Positions 42,671-53,660 of a stretch of DNA of 64,000 nucleotides are shown here, in pieces. How positions within the stretch are numbered: position 1 is the first letter of the stretch; every line of letters begins with the position of its first letter. The notes beneath the pieces are model-generated. The model had not been told where the DNA came from. It saw only the letters and a list, made by a program, of their open reading frames with translations, and made no database searches. Position numbers and translations under genes: made by a program. The stretch is taken from assembly GCA_963969395.1 (NCBI GenBank), contig OZ017804.1, positions 5,704,001 through 5,768,000 of the forward strand, given 5' to 3'. The stretch is from Pseudoscleropodium purum (Eukaryota > Streptophyta > Bryopsida > Hypnales > Brachytheciaceae).

Positions 42671-42972
42671 TTTTTAGTAGTTGTAACTCACTTCAATTTT
42701 GGTTTCATTATTAATCTTCATTCCAAAATGGCATTTTGAAATGAGTGATAGATAACTACTATAACTTATTTTTTATTGCTTCTAATTGAAATAGAGACTA
42801 AATCCTTTGGTAAGGAAGCTAGTGCTTAAATTCAATTATTTTTACTTCATTATTATAATATTGATTCTAAAGTAATTATCTTCATCCATGCTCCTAGTTT
42901 GAATTTTTATAAAGTGAAGTACATCATTTTGAAGAAGGATTTTAAGCCACCCAATTTTGAATTAGATTTGAT

Positions 42973-43239
42973 TAGGGTTGACAGGACGGTCGGACGTCTG
43001 GGACGTCCGGACGCGGACGCTGTGTTTGCAGTGTCCACTGATATTCGCGGTCCCAGCGGACGCAACGTCCGCCTGTCCGCCCCGCCCGTTGTCTGCCCTG
43101 TCCGCCCCTGCCTACCCCGCTCGTCCGCCTTCTGACAACGGGAGGGACGCTTCGTCCGCTGGCGTCCGTGAGGACGGATGTCCGGACGTTCGGGTTACGG
43201 ACGCTATTTTGGGGCGGACGTATTGATTTTTCAACCCTG
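42973..43239. mobile_element. GC-rich hAT-type MITE with 8-bp target duplication
   Basis: 267 bp bounded by TAGGGTTGA (42973) and TCAACCCTG (43231-43239). It is flanked by GATTTGAT (42965-42972) and AATTTGAT (43240-43247), an 8-bp target duplication with one mismatch. TAGGG-type ends and 8-bp duplications are hallmarks of hAT transposons. The interior is strikingly GC-rich and filled with GGACG/CGTCC pentamers in both orientations, in an otherwise AT-rich region. No transposase is encoded; open frames across it are by-products of composition. Confidence 0.85.
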
Positions 43240-43247
43240 AATTTGAT

Positions 43248-44225
43248 GATTACAATTGAATTTTTATTTGTGTACTTCTATTATTGTTACGTAAAATTAT
43301 ACTAATTAAGTTGACATAGGTCATTGCTTCCAATTTCACTTTTTTTTTTTTTAGATTTTAGAAGAATCATTTTGTGTTAATATTTGGTATGGAAATATAT
43401 TGAATATTTGGATTTATTACATTGAGGATTTTGTATTAATTTTGGATAAAATATTCTAGACAATATTCTTGAATAAATTTTTTGGAGCTATAAAACAAGA
43501 TTCAAGTTGAACATTGCATACAATATTCTAGAAGAGTTGTGTTCAATTCATTATTTATAATTTCCTACAAGCATAGGAATCTCAATATTCCTTAGTAATC
43601 ACTTAGAATGGCAATTACAATAGAATGATTTTTTAAATTATTCTTCTACAACTAATTAAATTTTTTTTAATCCATTTGATTTCTAGATTTAAAAAAAAGA
43701 ATTGTATATTTGCATTTGCATTTCCTAATTCCTTGCTCCAATACTAGCATTGGTAAGCATCAACTTAACTAGTGCTTATTAAAATATGTTTTGTTTTCAT
43801 TAGTTTTGCTTTACAATCTAAATTCTTCTTTCAATGGGAACTATAGATGGTTGCGCATCCAAAATTTTGACATAAGAGCTAGGATTTTAAATTTGGTTCC
43901 TTTAAATAAAATTGTGTATTGCCTGTACTAGTATTAAAAAAAATTATAGGCTACTACAATTCTATAGCAAAGAAAATTTGTATCCAAAGTTGTTGTTTAA
44001 CAAAAATATTAATAAATATTGTTCCTTTTAGATTTACTTCCCATTATTTTCAAACCAACAACTTCAATTCTAAAATTGTACAATTTACACTAATCCTAAT
44101 TGCTTCCTAACTCATTTGTTTACTCCTACCTTACACGACATTCACCTTTTATAGACATAGTCATTGCACAAACCATGTATTCTAGGTGCTTTTTTGTTCA
44201 ATGACCTTTTAAAAAGAAATAGTGT
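43248..44225. other. AT-rich intergenic region, nothing recognised
   Basis: About 1 kb between the MITE and element copy F with no supportable feature. Confidence 0.5.
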
Positions 44226-45047
44226 TTAGCCCCTAATTGCCTCACCAACCACATATAGTTGATTTGAAGTTTCAAGCTCATTTCTATGTAGGCAATTAAA
44301 TTGTTTTGACTGTTTCAAAAAAAATTTGAGTAGTTTTGAAGGTTAATTATTGAAAACTTTCATTTTTTAATAAAAAAAAAAGGTATATATTTGATTATTG
44401 AGAGGTCTCCAAAGCCATATATGTCTATTAGTGGAAAAATATAGCTTGTTACTTTTACTTCATTCCCAACTTTGAGCAAAATTGGCCAATTTCACTTGAT
44501 TTGAAATTAAAAAACTTGTACAAGTTATCCATTTGCTTTGAAAATGGTTCCAAAGGAAAGTTTAAAGTGTTGTCGTGATTTTCACCATTGAAAATTTAAA
44601 CATGGAAGTATTGATTTGGAGTTATTTGTAATTTACCCTTATAAAAAAATTGCATTTCAACAATTGTAAGGTGGATTGTGTAATGAATTTAATGACTTTT
44701 CATATGAAATGAAGTTCTTGAAAGTGCATTTCAATGTGCTGGTACAATTTGTAGTTGCTCATGTCACCTCTTATCCCAAAAAACTATTATCTGCAAATTT
44801 TTGAACATTGTAGGGAGGAACAATATACTAAAAATAAAAAATTTACATTTCTCTTGTTATAATCTCACAACTCTTAAGCAATTTTGCACTCAAAATTGGT
44901 CTACACACTAGTAACCAAGCTCTTTAAACATCTTTACAATTAGATTTTGAAAAATAACAATTTGTTTCATTGGAGATGACTATAAGTCCATGCTTTTTTT
45001 TCCATAGTCAAAACACACTTAAAAAGGCTTGGACATTTAGGGGCTAA
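44226..45047. mobile_element. Related inverted-repeat element, copy F (diverged subfamily)
   Basis: 822 bp with ends TTAGCCCCTAA and TTAGGGGCTAA, an 11-bp terminal inverted repeat of the same type as the 930-bp family but with an interior that I could not align to it. Probably a sister subfamily. No coding capacity. Confidence 0.6.
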
Positions 45048-45424
45048 TGAGTCCCTTAAATTATCATTCTCAAATGACATTTATATGACTGTCAATGCAA
45101 TATTAAACAAGATGCCACTTCCTTATGAACTTTTTTGATATATTAGTAATTTTGAAAAAGTTATAAGTTCAAAAAACATGATTTTATATAAATCTTAAAC
45201 TTTTTATGCATTGGGATTTTTTTGAAAAGATTTATAAACTTTGTTAAATTGCAAATTTTTCAAATGTTACACATTTTAGACATTATTAAAATTTCAAAGC
45301 ATGTAAAGTTTTTACAAAGTTGCACCTAGTGCAATATTAAATAATATATAGAATAGAATCAATGAGATTTTTTCAATTGTATATATGTTGCTTTTTGTTG
45401 CATCTAACATGGAATTGATTTTAT

Positions 45425-45665
45425 CAACAATTTGAAATGCATCATTCATGGCATATTGGATTCAAATTCTATTGGTTAATGATTAATGTAAATCATTAAA
45501 TTAGTTGGCATGTGAGATGTAAGAAGTATATAAACCAATTATGCAAGCTTGATCAACAATTTGAAAGGCATCACTCTTGGTGTTTGGATTCAAGTTTTGT
45601 CAGTCTATGAATCACTAAACAAATAGGTATGTAAGATCTAGGAAGTATATAATTATGCAAGTTTC
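45425..45665. repeat. Tandem duplication, unit ~115-128 bp
   Basis: Two direct copies (45425-45552 and 45553-45665). Each begins CAACAATTTGAAA(T/G)GCATCA, passes through TTGGATTCAA and ends in AAGTATATA...TTATGCAAG. Confidence 0.8.
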
Positions 45666-45953
45666 ATTTTCTGGTGAGGCACTTTACGAATTTAGAGGGA
45701 ATTCCATTTGTTGTAGCTCTTTAAGTGCTCTATTGACATTGAAATCTTAATATCACATGAGCTAGTTTTATTCAATTATAGAAAGAAAATAAAACAAATG
45801 TGAATGTAACTTGCCATTCAACCATTGAAGAGAAGTATTGAATGAGATGCTCAGTGGTCCTATTGTGGTGTAGCAACCAACATCTGATGGTGCTTCAACT
45901 CCCAAAGACCCATGATGTTCTTGCTACCAATGTCCTAATATGGTGTAAGGTAG

Positions 45954-46110
45954 TAGGTCTATAAACTGACCATTTAAAGGCTAGAACTGATTTTTGGGAA
46001 GGTGTAACTTCTTGGAATATTTTTCTGTAAATTTTCTTTGATAGACAAGTGAAATTGGCATCTAATCCAAGTTGTTTCATATTTTTTTGAGCTTTGTAGA
46101 ATAAGTTATG
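45954..46110. repeat. Dispersed ~155-bp repeat, copy 2
   Basis: Direct partner of 35706-35862. It lies some 200 bp before the other dispersed repeat (46319-46712). Confidence 0.8.
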
Positions 46111-46318
46111 CATAGGCGTGGAATACATTAGCACAGCAAAGGCGGTGTTTTGCTGAGAGAGTTCAGAAGCCCTACTTTGTGATAGTGTACCCGGTAACGG
46201 CTGCCCAGAAGAACCATATCACGTCGGCATTCTGACACTGCAGATTGCATCCGGACAGTAGAGATGGAAGCGTTTCCCTATAGATATTACAACCCAGTTG
46301 AACCTTGACTTTGTGTTC

Positions 46319-46712
46319 CGTTTTCTGTAACACTGATAATCAATTATTTGATGGCACAGACACTGATTCTCGACAATTGTATGCCTTTCAGACACCTTGA
46401 TTCTTAACACTCGAGAAAAGAACTGAAGTCAGGGACTAATGACTTAGCTCTCCACTATGCGAATTTCCCTTCTAATGAATGCGTGAACATTATATTTGGT
46501 CCCTGAGTCCAATCCACTGGTTCATAGTGTAGATCAAGTCATTACAAGAAAACTGACACCAACATCTCAACACTTGGGACAAGTTAAAATGGAAAACAGA
46601 CAGATGTCCTTTTGGATTCAAAGTCTATTTCTTGTGTATCCTATTCTATCATCCCTGCACATCGACGAAGAAATTCTCCCAACATTCCGTAGCTGCACAT
46701 TTTGAATTCCTC
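46319..46712 (+). repeat. Dispersed ~395-bp repeat, copy 2
   Basis: Inverted partner of the repeat in P450 intron 3 (30391-30785). Ends 5 bp before the stop codon of the adjacent membrane-protein gene, so that gene's 3' UTR would be made of this repeat. Confidence 0.88.
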
Positions 46713-46717
46713 ACTGC

Positions 46718-48227
46718 CTAAGATCTTTTCTTCCTTTGAAAGCGTAACAACAAGTTGAGGAATCTACGAAAAACCTGTCTAGGGCCTAAGAATAGTATCA
46801 AAATGAACACAATAGGGGAAGCTAGAAAACAAATTAGCAACACAGAAAAAGCTGTATGCCCTAAGGTATCTCGTAAGTAAACCAAATAGAACAACAATGG
46901 TGGTGACCAATGTACCATATCTACAAGTTGTGGGTACGCATGACAAAAGTTGAAGAAGTTGATAATCGTGACATCCGTACTGAAGGAAAGAAGGTAAACA
47001 TAGTAAAATGGGTGCTTAAGGATAAAATCTCCCACGAGAGGGAACAGCTCACTCAAGTTCTCGAAAATTATGCCTTGAGGATCTTCTTCTTCAATTGGCG
47101 GTGGCGTTGCTTCGGTTTCAACTGGCGTTCCTTTGGTTTCCTCATTCTCATTCTTCCCCCTCCTCCTTTTCCTCCTAAGCTCAGCACCTAACTTTCCCTT
47201 TCCCCGCAAATACTTTCCCTTCAAATCGATCGTTTCTTCACTTCTAGTATTGTTGGCGAAGACTTCCTCCTCCAACTGCCTTTGAGCCTGAAGAAGCATT
47301 CGTTTCCCACCCACTAGTTCCCAACCTGGATGAATGATCAAATAACAACCATGCATTTGGTGAGATTCCAACTGATGACCCTTACAAATTATATTAAAAA
47401 AGCATTGAACCAAATAAAGTTAATGTTATATTTATAGTTATCAAAAGTATTTTTATTTAATAAAGTTTTAATTCATAAATAATTTAGGTAATTGTTTTAC
47501 AAATCTTGATGTATACTAAACTTGTTATATTATCATTAAGATTTTTCTCATGCTTAATTTAATCAGTTATTTTCAATTTTTGTTTGCTGCTTTAGTTTTG
47601 GCTTTCGATTAACTTATTGGTTTAAATAAAACACAATTTTTCTAACAAACTGTTAAAAAAAAAAAGATAACTTACTTTTCAGGTCCCATCAATTTCAATG
47701 TATTTCTCGAATAAATTTTGCATTGACTAAGAGTAAAAAATGAATTTATTGAAAATGACGAAATGAAGAGTTACGACTGAGTGAAATCCACCGTCCAGTC
47801 TTCTGCGAACTGCTGCTTCTGCTTGGCCATGTGAAATTCGACTCGAAGGGCTTGCTGCATTGGCAATGCTCCTTGTTGATGGGGAGTAGCATCCAAATAC
47901 CATGAGGGCCACAGCAACTCCGATCAATACGGCTATGACAGGCCACGACAGCAATTTCGTACATCGGTGTTGCAGAGGATAAAGTGATTGGTGTTGGGTT
48001 CTGTTTGGTTGAGAGGTCTGGAATCCCTTCTTTCCTCGATTTCGCATGCGCTGTTGGCCGTAACAGAAGCCAACGACTGCGGACAAGAAAGTTCGATTTA
48101 TGACATGCTCCTGTCCCACAGCGCCCGACTTGAGTATAACAGCAGCTTCAATGTCATATTCTGGGCAGTGCGACGTGCCGAATTTGTTGGACTTATCACT
48201 TACACTCGAAATCATGTTACCGTCCAT
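46718..48227 (-). CDS. Unrecognised two-exon membrane protein
   Basis: Model: exon 1 47792-48227 (ATG at 48227, MDGNMISSVS), GT-AG intron, exon 2 46718-47325; phase 1 junction reads RRRLDG then WELVGGKRML. Predicted 347 residues. One transmembrane helix around residues 90-115 (WPVIAVLIGVAVALMVFGCY). Then a basic block (LRRKRRRGKNE), an acidic Pro-rich linker, and two or three hydrophobic segments toward the C-terminus (YYVYLLSF, LLFYLVYL, FSVLLICFLASPIVFILILF) ending with FQRKKRS. I recognise no family. Both exons are GC-richer than their surroundings and splice in frame, which supports a real gene. The exact intron is inferred. An alternative is two separate genes, because exon 2 stays open upstream into the intron. 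Confidence 0.55.
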
Positions 48228-51200
48228 GCCCACATTCCTTCAAGATCAATTCAAGACTGCAGTTAGAGATGCAAAAACTGTGCCAACAGAATAGTCTCCC
48301 CAAAAGAAAATGGCGCCTTCACAATTTGGCAATCCACCTAGGCTTAGAATCGATGGTCATCAACTTTCAGCCAGAAGTCGTACAATTCAAGATGATTCTT
48401 AGTATAGTCTAACCTACTATTTAATCAAAATTTCCTGTGGTGTCATCCGTTAATTTCTCCTGTCCTCCTTTCCAATGCTTGCACGACTATTTTCTACTTT
48501 GTGATCCTACCTTCACCTAATTTCAGTAAATTATAACATTATGTTTCCGTTCACTAGCCACTTAACATACGAACGGCATTCAAGCGCGCAATCTTCACCT
48601 CGCGCTGATTTCCCAAGAACTTCAACCGCGGATTCTTGCATTGATCAATGCATTGAATTGTTCCCATGACAAGCTATCTATGCTCATTTTTGCTTAAATT
48701 TGAAATGACGTCTATCAGGCGATGCAAGTACTAGCTATACCTCAGGTGATGCGGGTACCGGTAACTAAGGCCGTACGCTAACACATACAGACGACAACAA
48801 TCATACGTACCTGATCATGAATTAAACGAAAGAAAGCTAGTGGCGAGGCGTCGCAATAAAATGCACAAGAATGTTCCGCAAAAGCATATAATAAATGCAC
48901 TCCACTCTCTCGCTCTCATTCTAATGGTAATCTTGCTTGAAGAAACACTGTTGTGTCAATGGAAATCACCAGGAGTCGCGAAAGATGGAGCAAGGCCGGC
49001 GGAGATGGAGACGACTTGATGAGTGGGAGAGGATGAGCGATGAATCATTAGTGGATGAATGATAAATGACCTCCTTGTTCTTTTTCCGTGACTCACACTT
49101 TGTCAGTCTAGCTCTCTCTCTACAAATTAACTCAAGGAGGCAAACGATTGGTTGAGGATCATCAATTGCCCAATTTAATCCATATCAAATGAGGTTGTGG
49201 ACATTTTGTGTTTAGTGAACATTTTGTGTTTAATGAATGACAGAGATTCCCTTTGTGTAGGATATAAGTGCAACTATTCATCTTCAAATTTTGTTGTGAA
49301 AAGGGAAAGTCTTTTGTAATAGTTTGACTTCCAATAAGTGCTTTTGCATTTTTTTAAGCCAATACATGATTTTCAAGGTATTCAAGGGGAATGTTTCAAT
49401 TTTTGAAGAAATTTAATTACTCAAGAAACTAGTTGGTAGCATTTTTTATGGTGCTTAGAGTGGTGAAATTCAACAATTGTTAGTATTGGAACAAAATGGA
49501 GAAAATATAGGATGAAGGATTTTGCTTGTCAATTTTGTGGATCATTATATGTCTATATAGTTAATTGCCCTAAAGACCCATTATTTGTTCCCTTGGGGGA
49601 TAAAATAGACTTTGGGTAGGCTCTTAGAGTCTCAATTTTCATTGTGATTTTTTAAAACCTTTTTTAAAGATAGGAAAATACATCAATTTTGTGGAAATTA
49701 TATGACTTTTAAAATTAAATTCAATCCATGTCCAAATGCAAAAGTTTTTCTCCCACCTATTTCGATTTCTCGCAACAAGTCAATGGCCTTTAACTTACAC
49801 CCAAGAAAATTGTGTGGAAATAATGCCTTATGGAATTATGGTTGTGCAACTCAATCAAAGGCCTAGCTTAGTTTTTGTCACCAACCTCAACATACAGAAT
49901 CCATTTGGTCAAAAATTGACAACATTTGGATTCAATTTTTGGTTTTAGCAAGTAGGATTTGTGACACCAGTATCAAGAACATGAAGGATCTAGTCCTTTG
50001 TATCCCTTTATTTAGTTTTTCTCTTGTTACATTCCTTGTCTTTACTTGCCAACTTCTCCGCTTAGCTGTTTTTGTCTTGTTCGGTTCTTTTTGATGCAAT
50101 GGTGTAAGCGTGTGAATATGTTCAATAAACAATTTTTTTGGTTTTATGTGTAAATGGAGATTAAATTAGACTTGACTTTAGAAACTCATGGTGATAGAAG
50201 CTTAAATGTTGTTGAATTTTGAGTATTGCCCATGGGATCCCAAGGAGTGCAAGAGTTTGGTTATAAATGGTTAAACCAAGTTTGATTTGAAGGGATGCTT
50301 TAGCCAGCATTGTAAGGCTAGGAGTTTCTTCTTCTCCCTCACTTCTCACTTTTGTGCATACTCGTTGTGTATGTGTGTTTTCAACTGAACTATAGCTATT
50401 GTAATGTATCATTTTTGTAATACAGCTTTAAGCATATATTTGTAATTGTGTGTAATTTCCAATGATTGGGCAATTTGCAATGTTTGATTGAATCTCAAAA
50501 GCCTAGTAATTGGGTACAGTTTGTGACTATTTAATTTCCTGTGAAAGGAATTCATATACTTACTGGCTTAAAAATCCCAAAGATTGGGTAAATGTATGAA
50601 TTTGGGTATACCTAGTGATTGAATAATTGTAATTTAAATTATAGCTTGAAGGTGTACTAGAATTTGTAGGAGTGAATTTAATTAGATTAAGAAATGCGTG
50701 AATGAAAATTAGCACAGATTACAGCCTTGCATTTGTGAATGCTTAAAACAGTTAGCTAATTTTACAGTACACTGTCTAAATGAGTGTACAATTTAACTGT
50801 TGTGGTAGAATGGTTTTAAGCAAAGTTATTATAGAATGCTATGAGCAATTGTTGTAACATTGAAGTATGATGAATTATTTACACTAATATGTGGTTTGAT
50901 GAATGATGAGTAACACTTTAAGTGAATATTGTGAGCCTACACTTTAAACGAATGCAACAGGAAATTGAAAATTTGTTTGCTTAAAGCTATATGTTATGTT
51001 TTCCTTTGCGTAAGCATGCTTCTTGTTTGAACCAACACACTAGGATAAGACGGAGACTTCATATTTGTATTGTGCATTTATATGTGTCAGACGGAAACTA
51101 GTTATTGGATACATGAGTGAACCCCAAATACTAAAATAATAGGATATTTTAATGTTATTTTCTTTTAGAATCGACATTGTACCATCAATTCTATTAATAC

Positions 51201-51380
51201 AAGTGACTCTAGTTGCACTACGTTAGACTATTTGATCATTCCTTGGATATTGAACCTCTATACTATAGTTCGAGGTGTTTTGTGAAGTAGGCAAAATACG
51301 AACTACAAATGGTTATTTCTATTTCTTCAAAAAAAAATTAAAAAAATTAAAAAATCAATTGTTTTTTATGGAATTTTTAT
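48228..51380. other. Upstream region of the membrane-protein gene and intergenic DNA
   Basis: 48228-49100 is GC-richer and probably holds the leader and promoter of the - strand gene; no clear TATA box. 49.1-51.4 kb is AT-rich intergenic, containing the small motif array at 50455-50625. Confidence 0.45.
50455..50625. repeat. Small array of CCYARNGATTGGG-like motifs
   Basis: CCAATGATTGGG (50459), CCTAGTAATTGGG (about 50499), CCCAAAGATTGGG (about 50576) and CCTAGTGATTGAA (about 50612): four imperfect palindromes spaced 35-80 bp apart in unrelated sequence. Confidence 0.6.
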
Positions 51381-51483
51381 CTAAGACTTTCAACTCAATT
51401 TTTCAAAAAATAATAAAAAATAAAAAATAAATAGATATATATATATATATATATATTGAAGAATTAAGTTGAAAGTCTTAAAA
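51381..51483. repeat. Hairpin: inverted repeat around a (TA)n core
   Basis: Left arm CTAAGACTTTCAACTCAATT (51381-51405) and right arm AATTAAGTTGAAAGTCTTA (51456-51483) pair with few mismatches around an A/T-only core with (TA)n at 51436-51456. The arm also occurs alone at about 6015-6045 (reverse) and 22661-22690. Confidence 0.8.
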
Positions 51484-51858
51484 TCTAAATAGACAAGGTT
51501 GGAAAAAAACAATTTTTTCCACTTCAAACACAAATATCTTGCAATCCACATACTCAAAGTTTCTAAAATTTCTCACACATTCTTGTACCAATTTAGTACA
51601 AGATCCCTTTTGTTAGATATGAAAAAGAAACAATTTCTATTTTCTTTTTACCCTTTTCAATAAAAATGGCAATTTTGAGTGGAGTTTGATGAAAAAAAGG
51701 CCTTGGGACTTTCTAGGGCAAGGAATGTTCTACTTCTGCTTCAAATTAGGAGTACTGTACAGTACAGCGCCATCTGGAAATGTTCCAAAACCAGTGTCAT
51801 AAGGCCGTCGACGAAGAAGAATTCGCCTGAGAGTGGTGGGGAGCTCGAGCCAGAGATG

Positions 51859-52098
51859 CCAAAATACTGTATATCCGGCGGCTATGGCATGGAGCATGAC
51901 GATAGCGTACTAACTTATGCCGGCTCAAGTAATTTGGTGAGGGATCTAGCTGCAAACTACGTCAAGATCGAATTGAAAGCATTGCCTTTCGGAACCACCC
52001 CGATCGATGTCTGCGATAGCAATCACTGCACCGCCGAAACAGACGCTGCTGAAGAGGCAACGCGGCAGTTTGATGAGTCTGAGCTAGGACGACGTTGA
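51859..52098 (+). CDS. Unrecognised ORF in a GC-richer island
   Basis: The frame is open from 51679; the first convincing ATG in GC-richer sequence (51859) gives an 80-residue Asp/Glu-rich product (MPKYCISGGYGMEHDD...), ending ESELGRR. No family is recognised and there is no splice support. It may be an exon, a remnant, or chance. The opposite strand is also partly open. Confidence 0.25.
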   Translation, partial: PKYCISGGYGMEHDDSVLTYAGSSNLVRDLAANYVKIELKALPFGTTPIDVCDSNHCTAETDAAEEATRQFDESELGRR

Positions 52099-52188
52099 CG
52101 AAGTCTTGGGAAGACTGGCATGGGAGGAGTAAATGGGATGGGAAGGCAGGCGCGAGCGGCACCCGGGACTACGGTATTCTGACCGCAC

Positions 52189-52202
52189 ATAGGCCGGCCT
52201 AT
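52189..52202. promoter_or_regulatory. 14-bp perfect palindrome abutting a TATA-like sequence
   Basis: ATAGGCCGGCCTAT (52189-52202), immediately followed by ATAACTAT, so that CTATATAA straddles the boundary. It lies between the + strand ORF at 51.9 kb and the - strand coding-like frames at 52.3-53.0 kb. It could be a core promoter element; no transcript evidence. Confidence 0.35.
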
Positions 52203-52292
52203 ATAACTATGCCTTTTCGTCTGAAACTAAGATTATTGTTTCACTGCAATTAAGAATGATGTTCAATTCGAACACTCTCAGTCTGCATATTT

Positions 52293-53008
52293 CTATTGTA
52301 CGTAGCACCGTTCTAAGGGAATTGTGGCATTCGGATCGAAAATAGAGAAGTATGTCGACTTACTACTGACTATCCATCCCTCATCTCGATCCGTAGCCGA
52401 AGGCTGTGTACGATGGAAACTGTGTTTTGAGACGATAAGATGTGGGAATGATCGTTCAATTACTCTTTGGATGTTCATGGTCATTTTTTGAATCTCCCTG
52501 GACAACATAAGAAAGTTGTGAGAACAAGAATGTATTCTATTTTCCAGTAATACAAATTTAATGCAAGGAGCTTCTTCACTTTGATCCTTGCTGTGTAGAC
52601 TGAAAAGATCAAGGGAAGGATCGGATCAGGGGCTTCTCTTAGTTGCTTGACAGCAACTCGATCGCAGCCCCAGTTCGCAACTCGAATGATATCAAAACAA
52701 GTTCCTGTGAGATCACTCAGGTCTTCTGTCGCTGCCACGATATCTCAACTGAGCCATGGTATATGAAGAAAGAGTTCACTTGAACTTCTGTTGAAGTGCT
52801 GGAAAAAATTTCGATTCTAACTCTCGGGCCCAACTCGATCATTCGCCGCTGCAATTTGAGACCACCAAAAGAATGTGAGTCGATCTGCATTATCTGTTTC
52901 GGAATTAGTGAGGAATTCCTTGTGAAATGCATTGCTATTCCTTAAGTTAAATCGATCCCATGAAGCGCCTGTATCTTCAGAGGTGGCAGTGTAATCAGGG
53001 ACAGTCAA
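52293..53008 (-). pseudogene. Coding-like but frame-broken segment, unrecognised
   Basis: On the - strand, three consecutive frames each hold protein-like sequence: SWDRFNLRNSNAFHKEF (52.9-53.0 kb), GGLKLQRRMIELGPRVRIE (about 52.8 kb), and DLTGTCFDIIRVANWGCDRV (about 52.65 kb), then MLSREIQKMTMNIQRVI (about 52.5 kb). Composition is GC-richer than the neighbourhood. The frames change without obvious introns, which suggests a decayed gene, though unrecognised short introns could reconcile some of them. No family identified. Confidence 0.35.
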
Positions 53009-53660
53009 CAGAAGACTGCATGGAATTCCTTGCCTTTAAATTAAAAACCTTACCGCGGAGCTTACCCATAACCGTATGGTAAACACACCTGAATCCGCCA
53101 CATTTCTACTTGCATCTCCTATTTCATGATGGAAAAGGGTTCACTTGGTGTCTCAAAACCACCACAAGTGGAGTAGATCAGCTGATGAGAGATGAAGAAT
53201 TTTTTGAGACAACCAAATGGCATCTGCAGCATTTCATGCTTCAAGTGTGGCATGAACAGGTACCCTAAGTTTGCTTTCATCTTTGAAAGTTTGTAGAATA
53301 TTGTGTGAGTGTTGAAAAAATACAAAAAACTAAGAATTGTTCATTATGACCACCTAGCTCTCAAAGGTAGGAAACGTGACAATTTTAGGTGTGTAAATCT
53401 TAGTCAGACACCCAAATCGGTGCATTCATCAGCTCTTCAGTTTCTCCAAAAGTCATTCATCAGACCCATATGCCGCATGAGACCTGTTATTTTCCTGATT
53501 AACACTCTCAATGATTTGTCTTCAGAATTGCTGAAGCAAGAACTAACTAAGCTAAGAATAAATTCTTTTGCATCTGGAATTGGCAAGCATGTTGGATTGG
53601 TTTACAAAGCATTGAATGTACAACTCCTTGCTTTGATCATCTCAATTAATTCCTTGTAGT
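53009..53660. other. Intergenic region, nothing recognised
   Basis: Moderate GC falling to AT-rich. Two antiparallel open frames (53119-53325 -, 53309-53659 +) have no recognised motifs. Confidence 0.4.

Noticed and set aside
42899..43226. Two overlapping + strand frames over the GC-rich block
   Set aside because: Produced by the pentamer-rich MITE; no protein features.
46910..48294. + strand frames opposite the two-exon membrane protein gene
   Set aside because: Antisense shadows without motifs or splice continuity.
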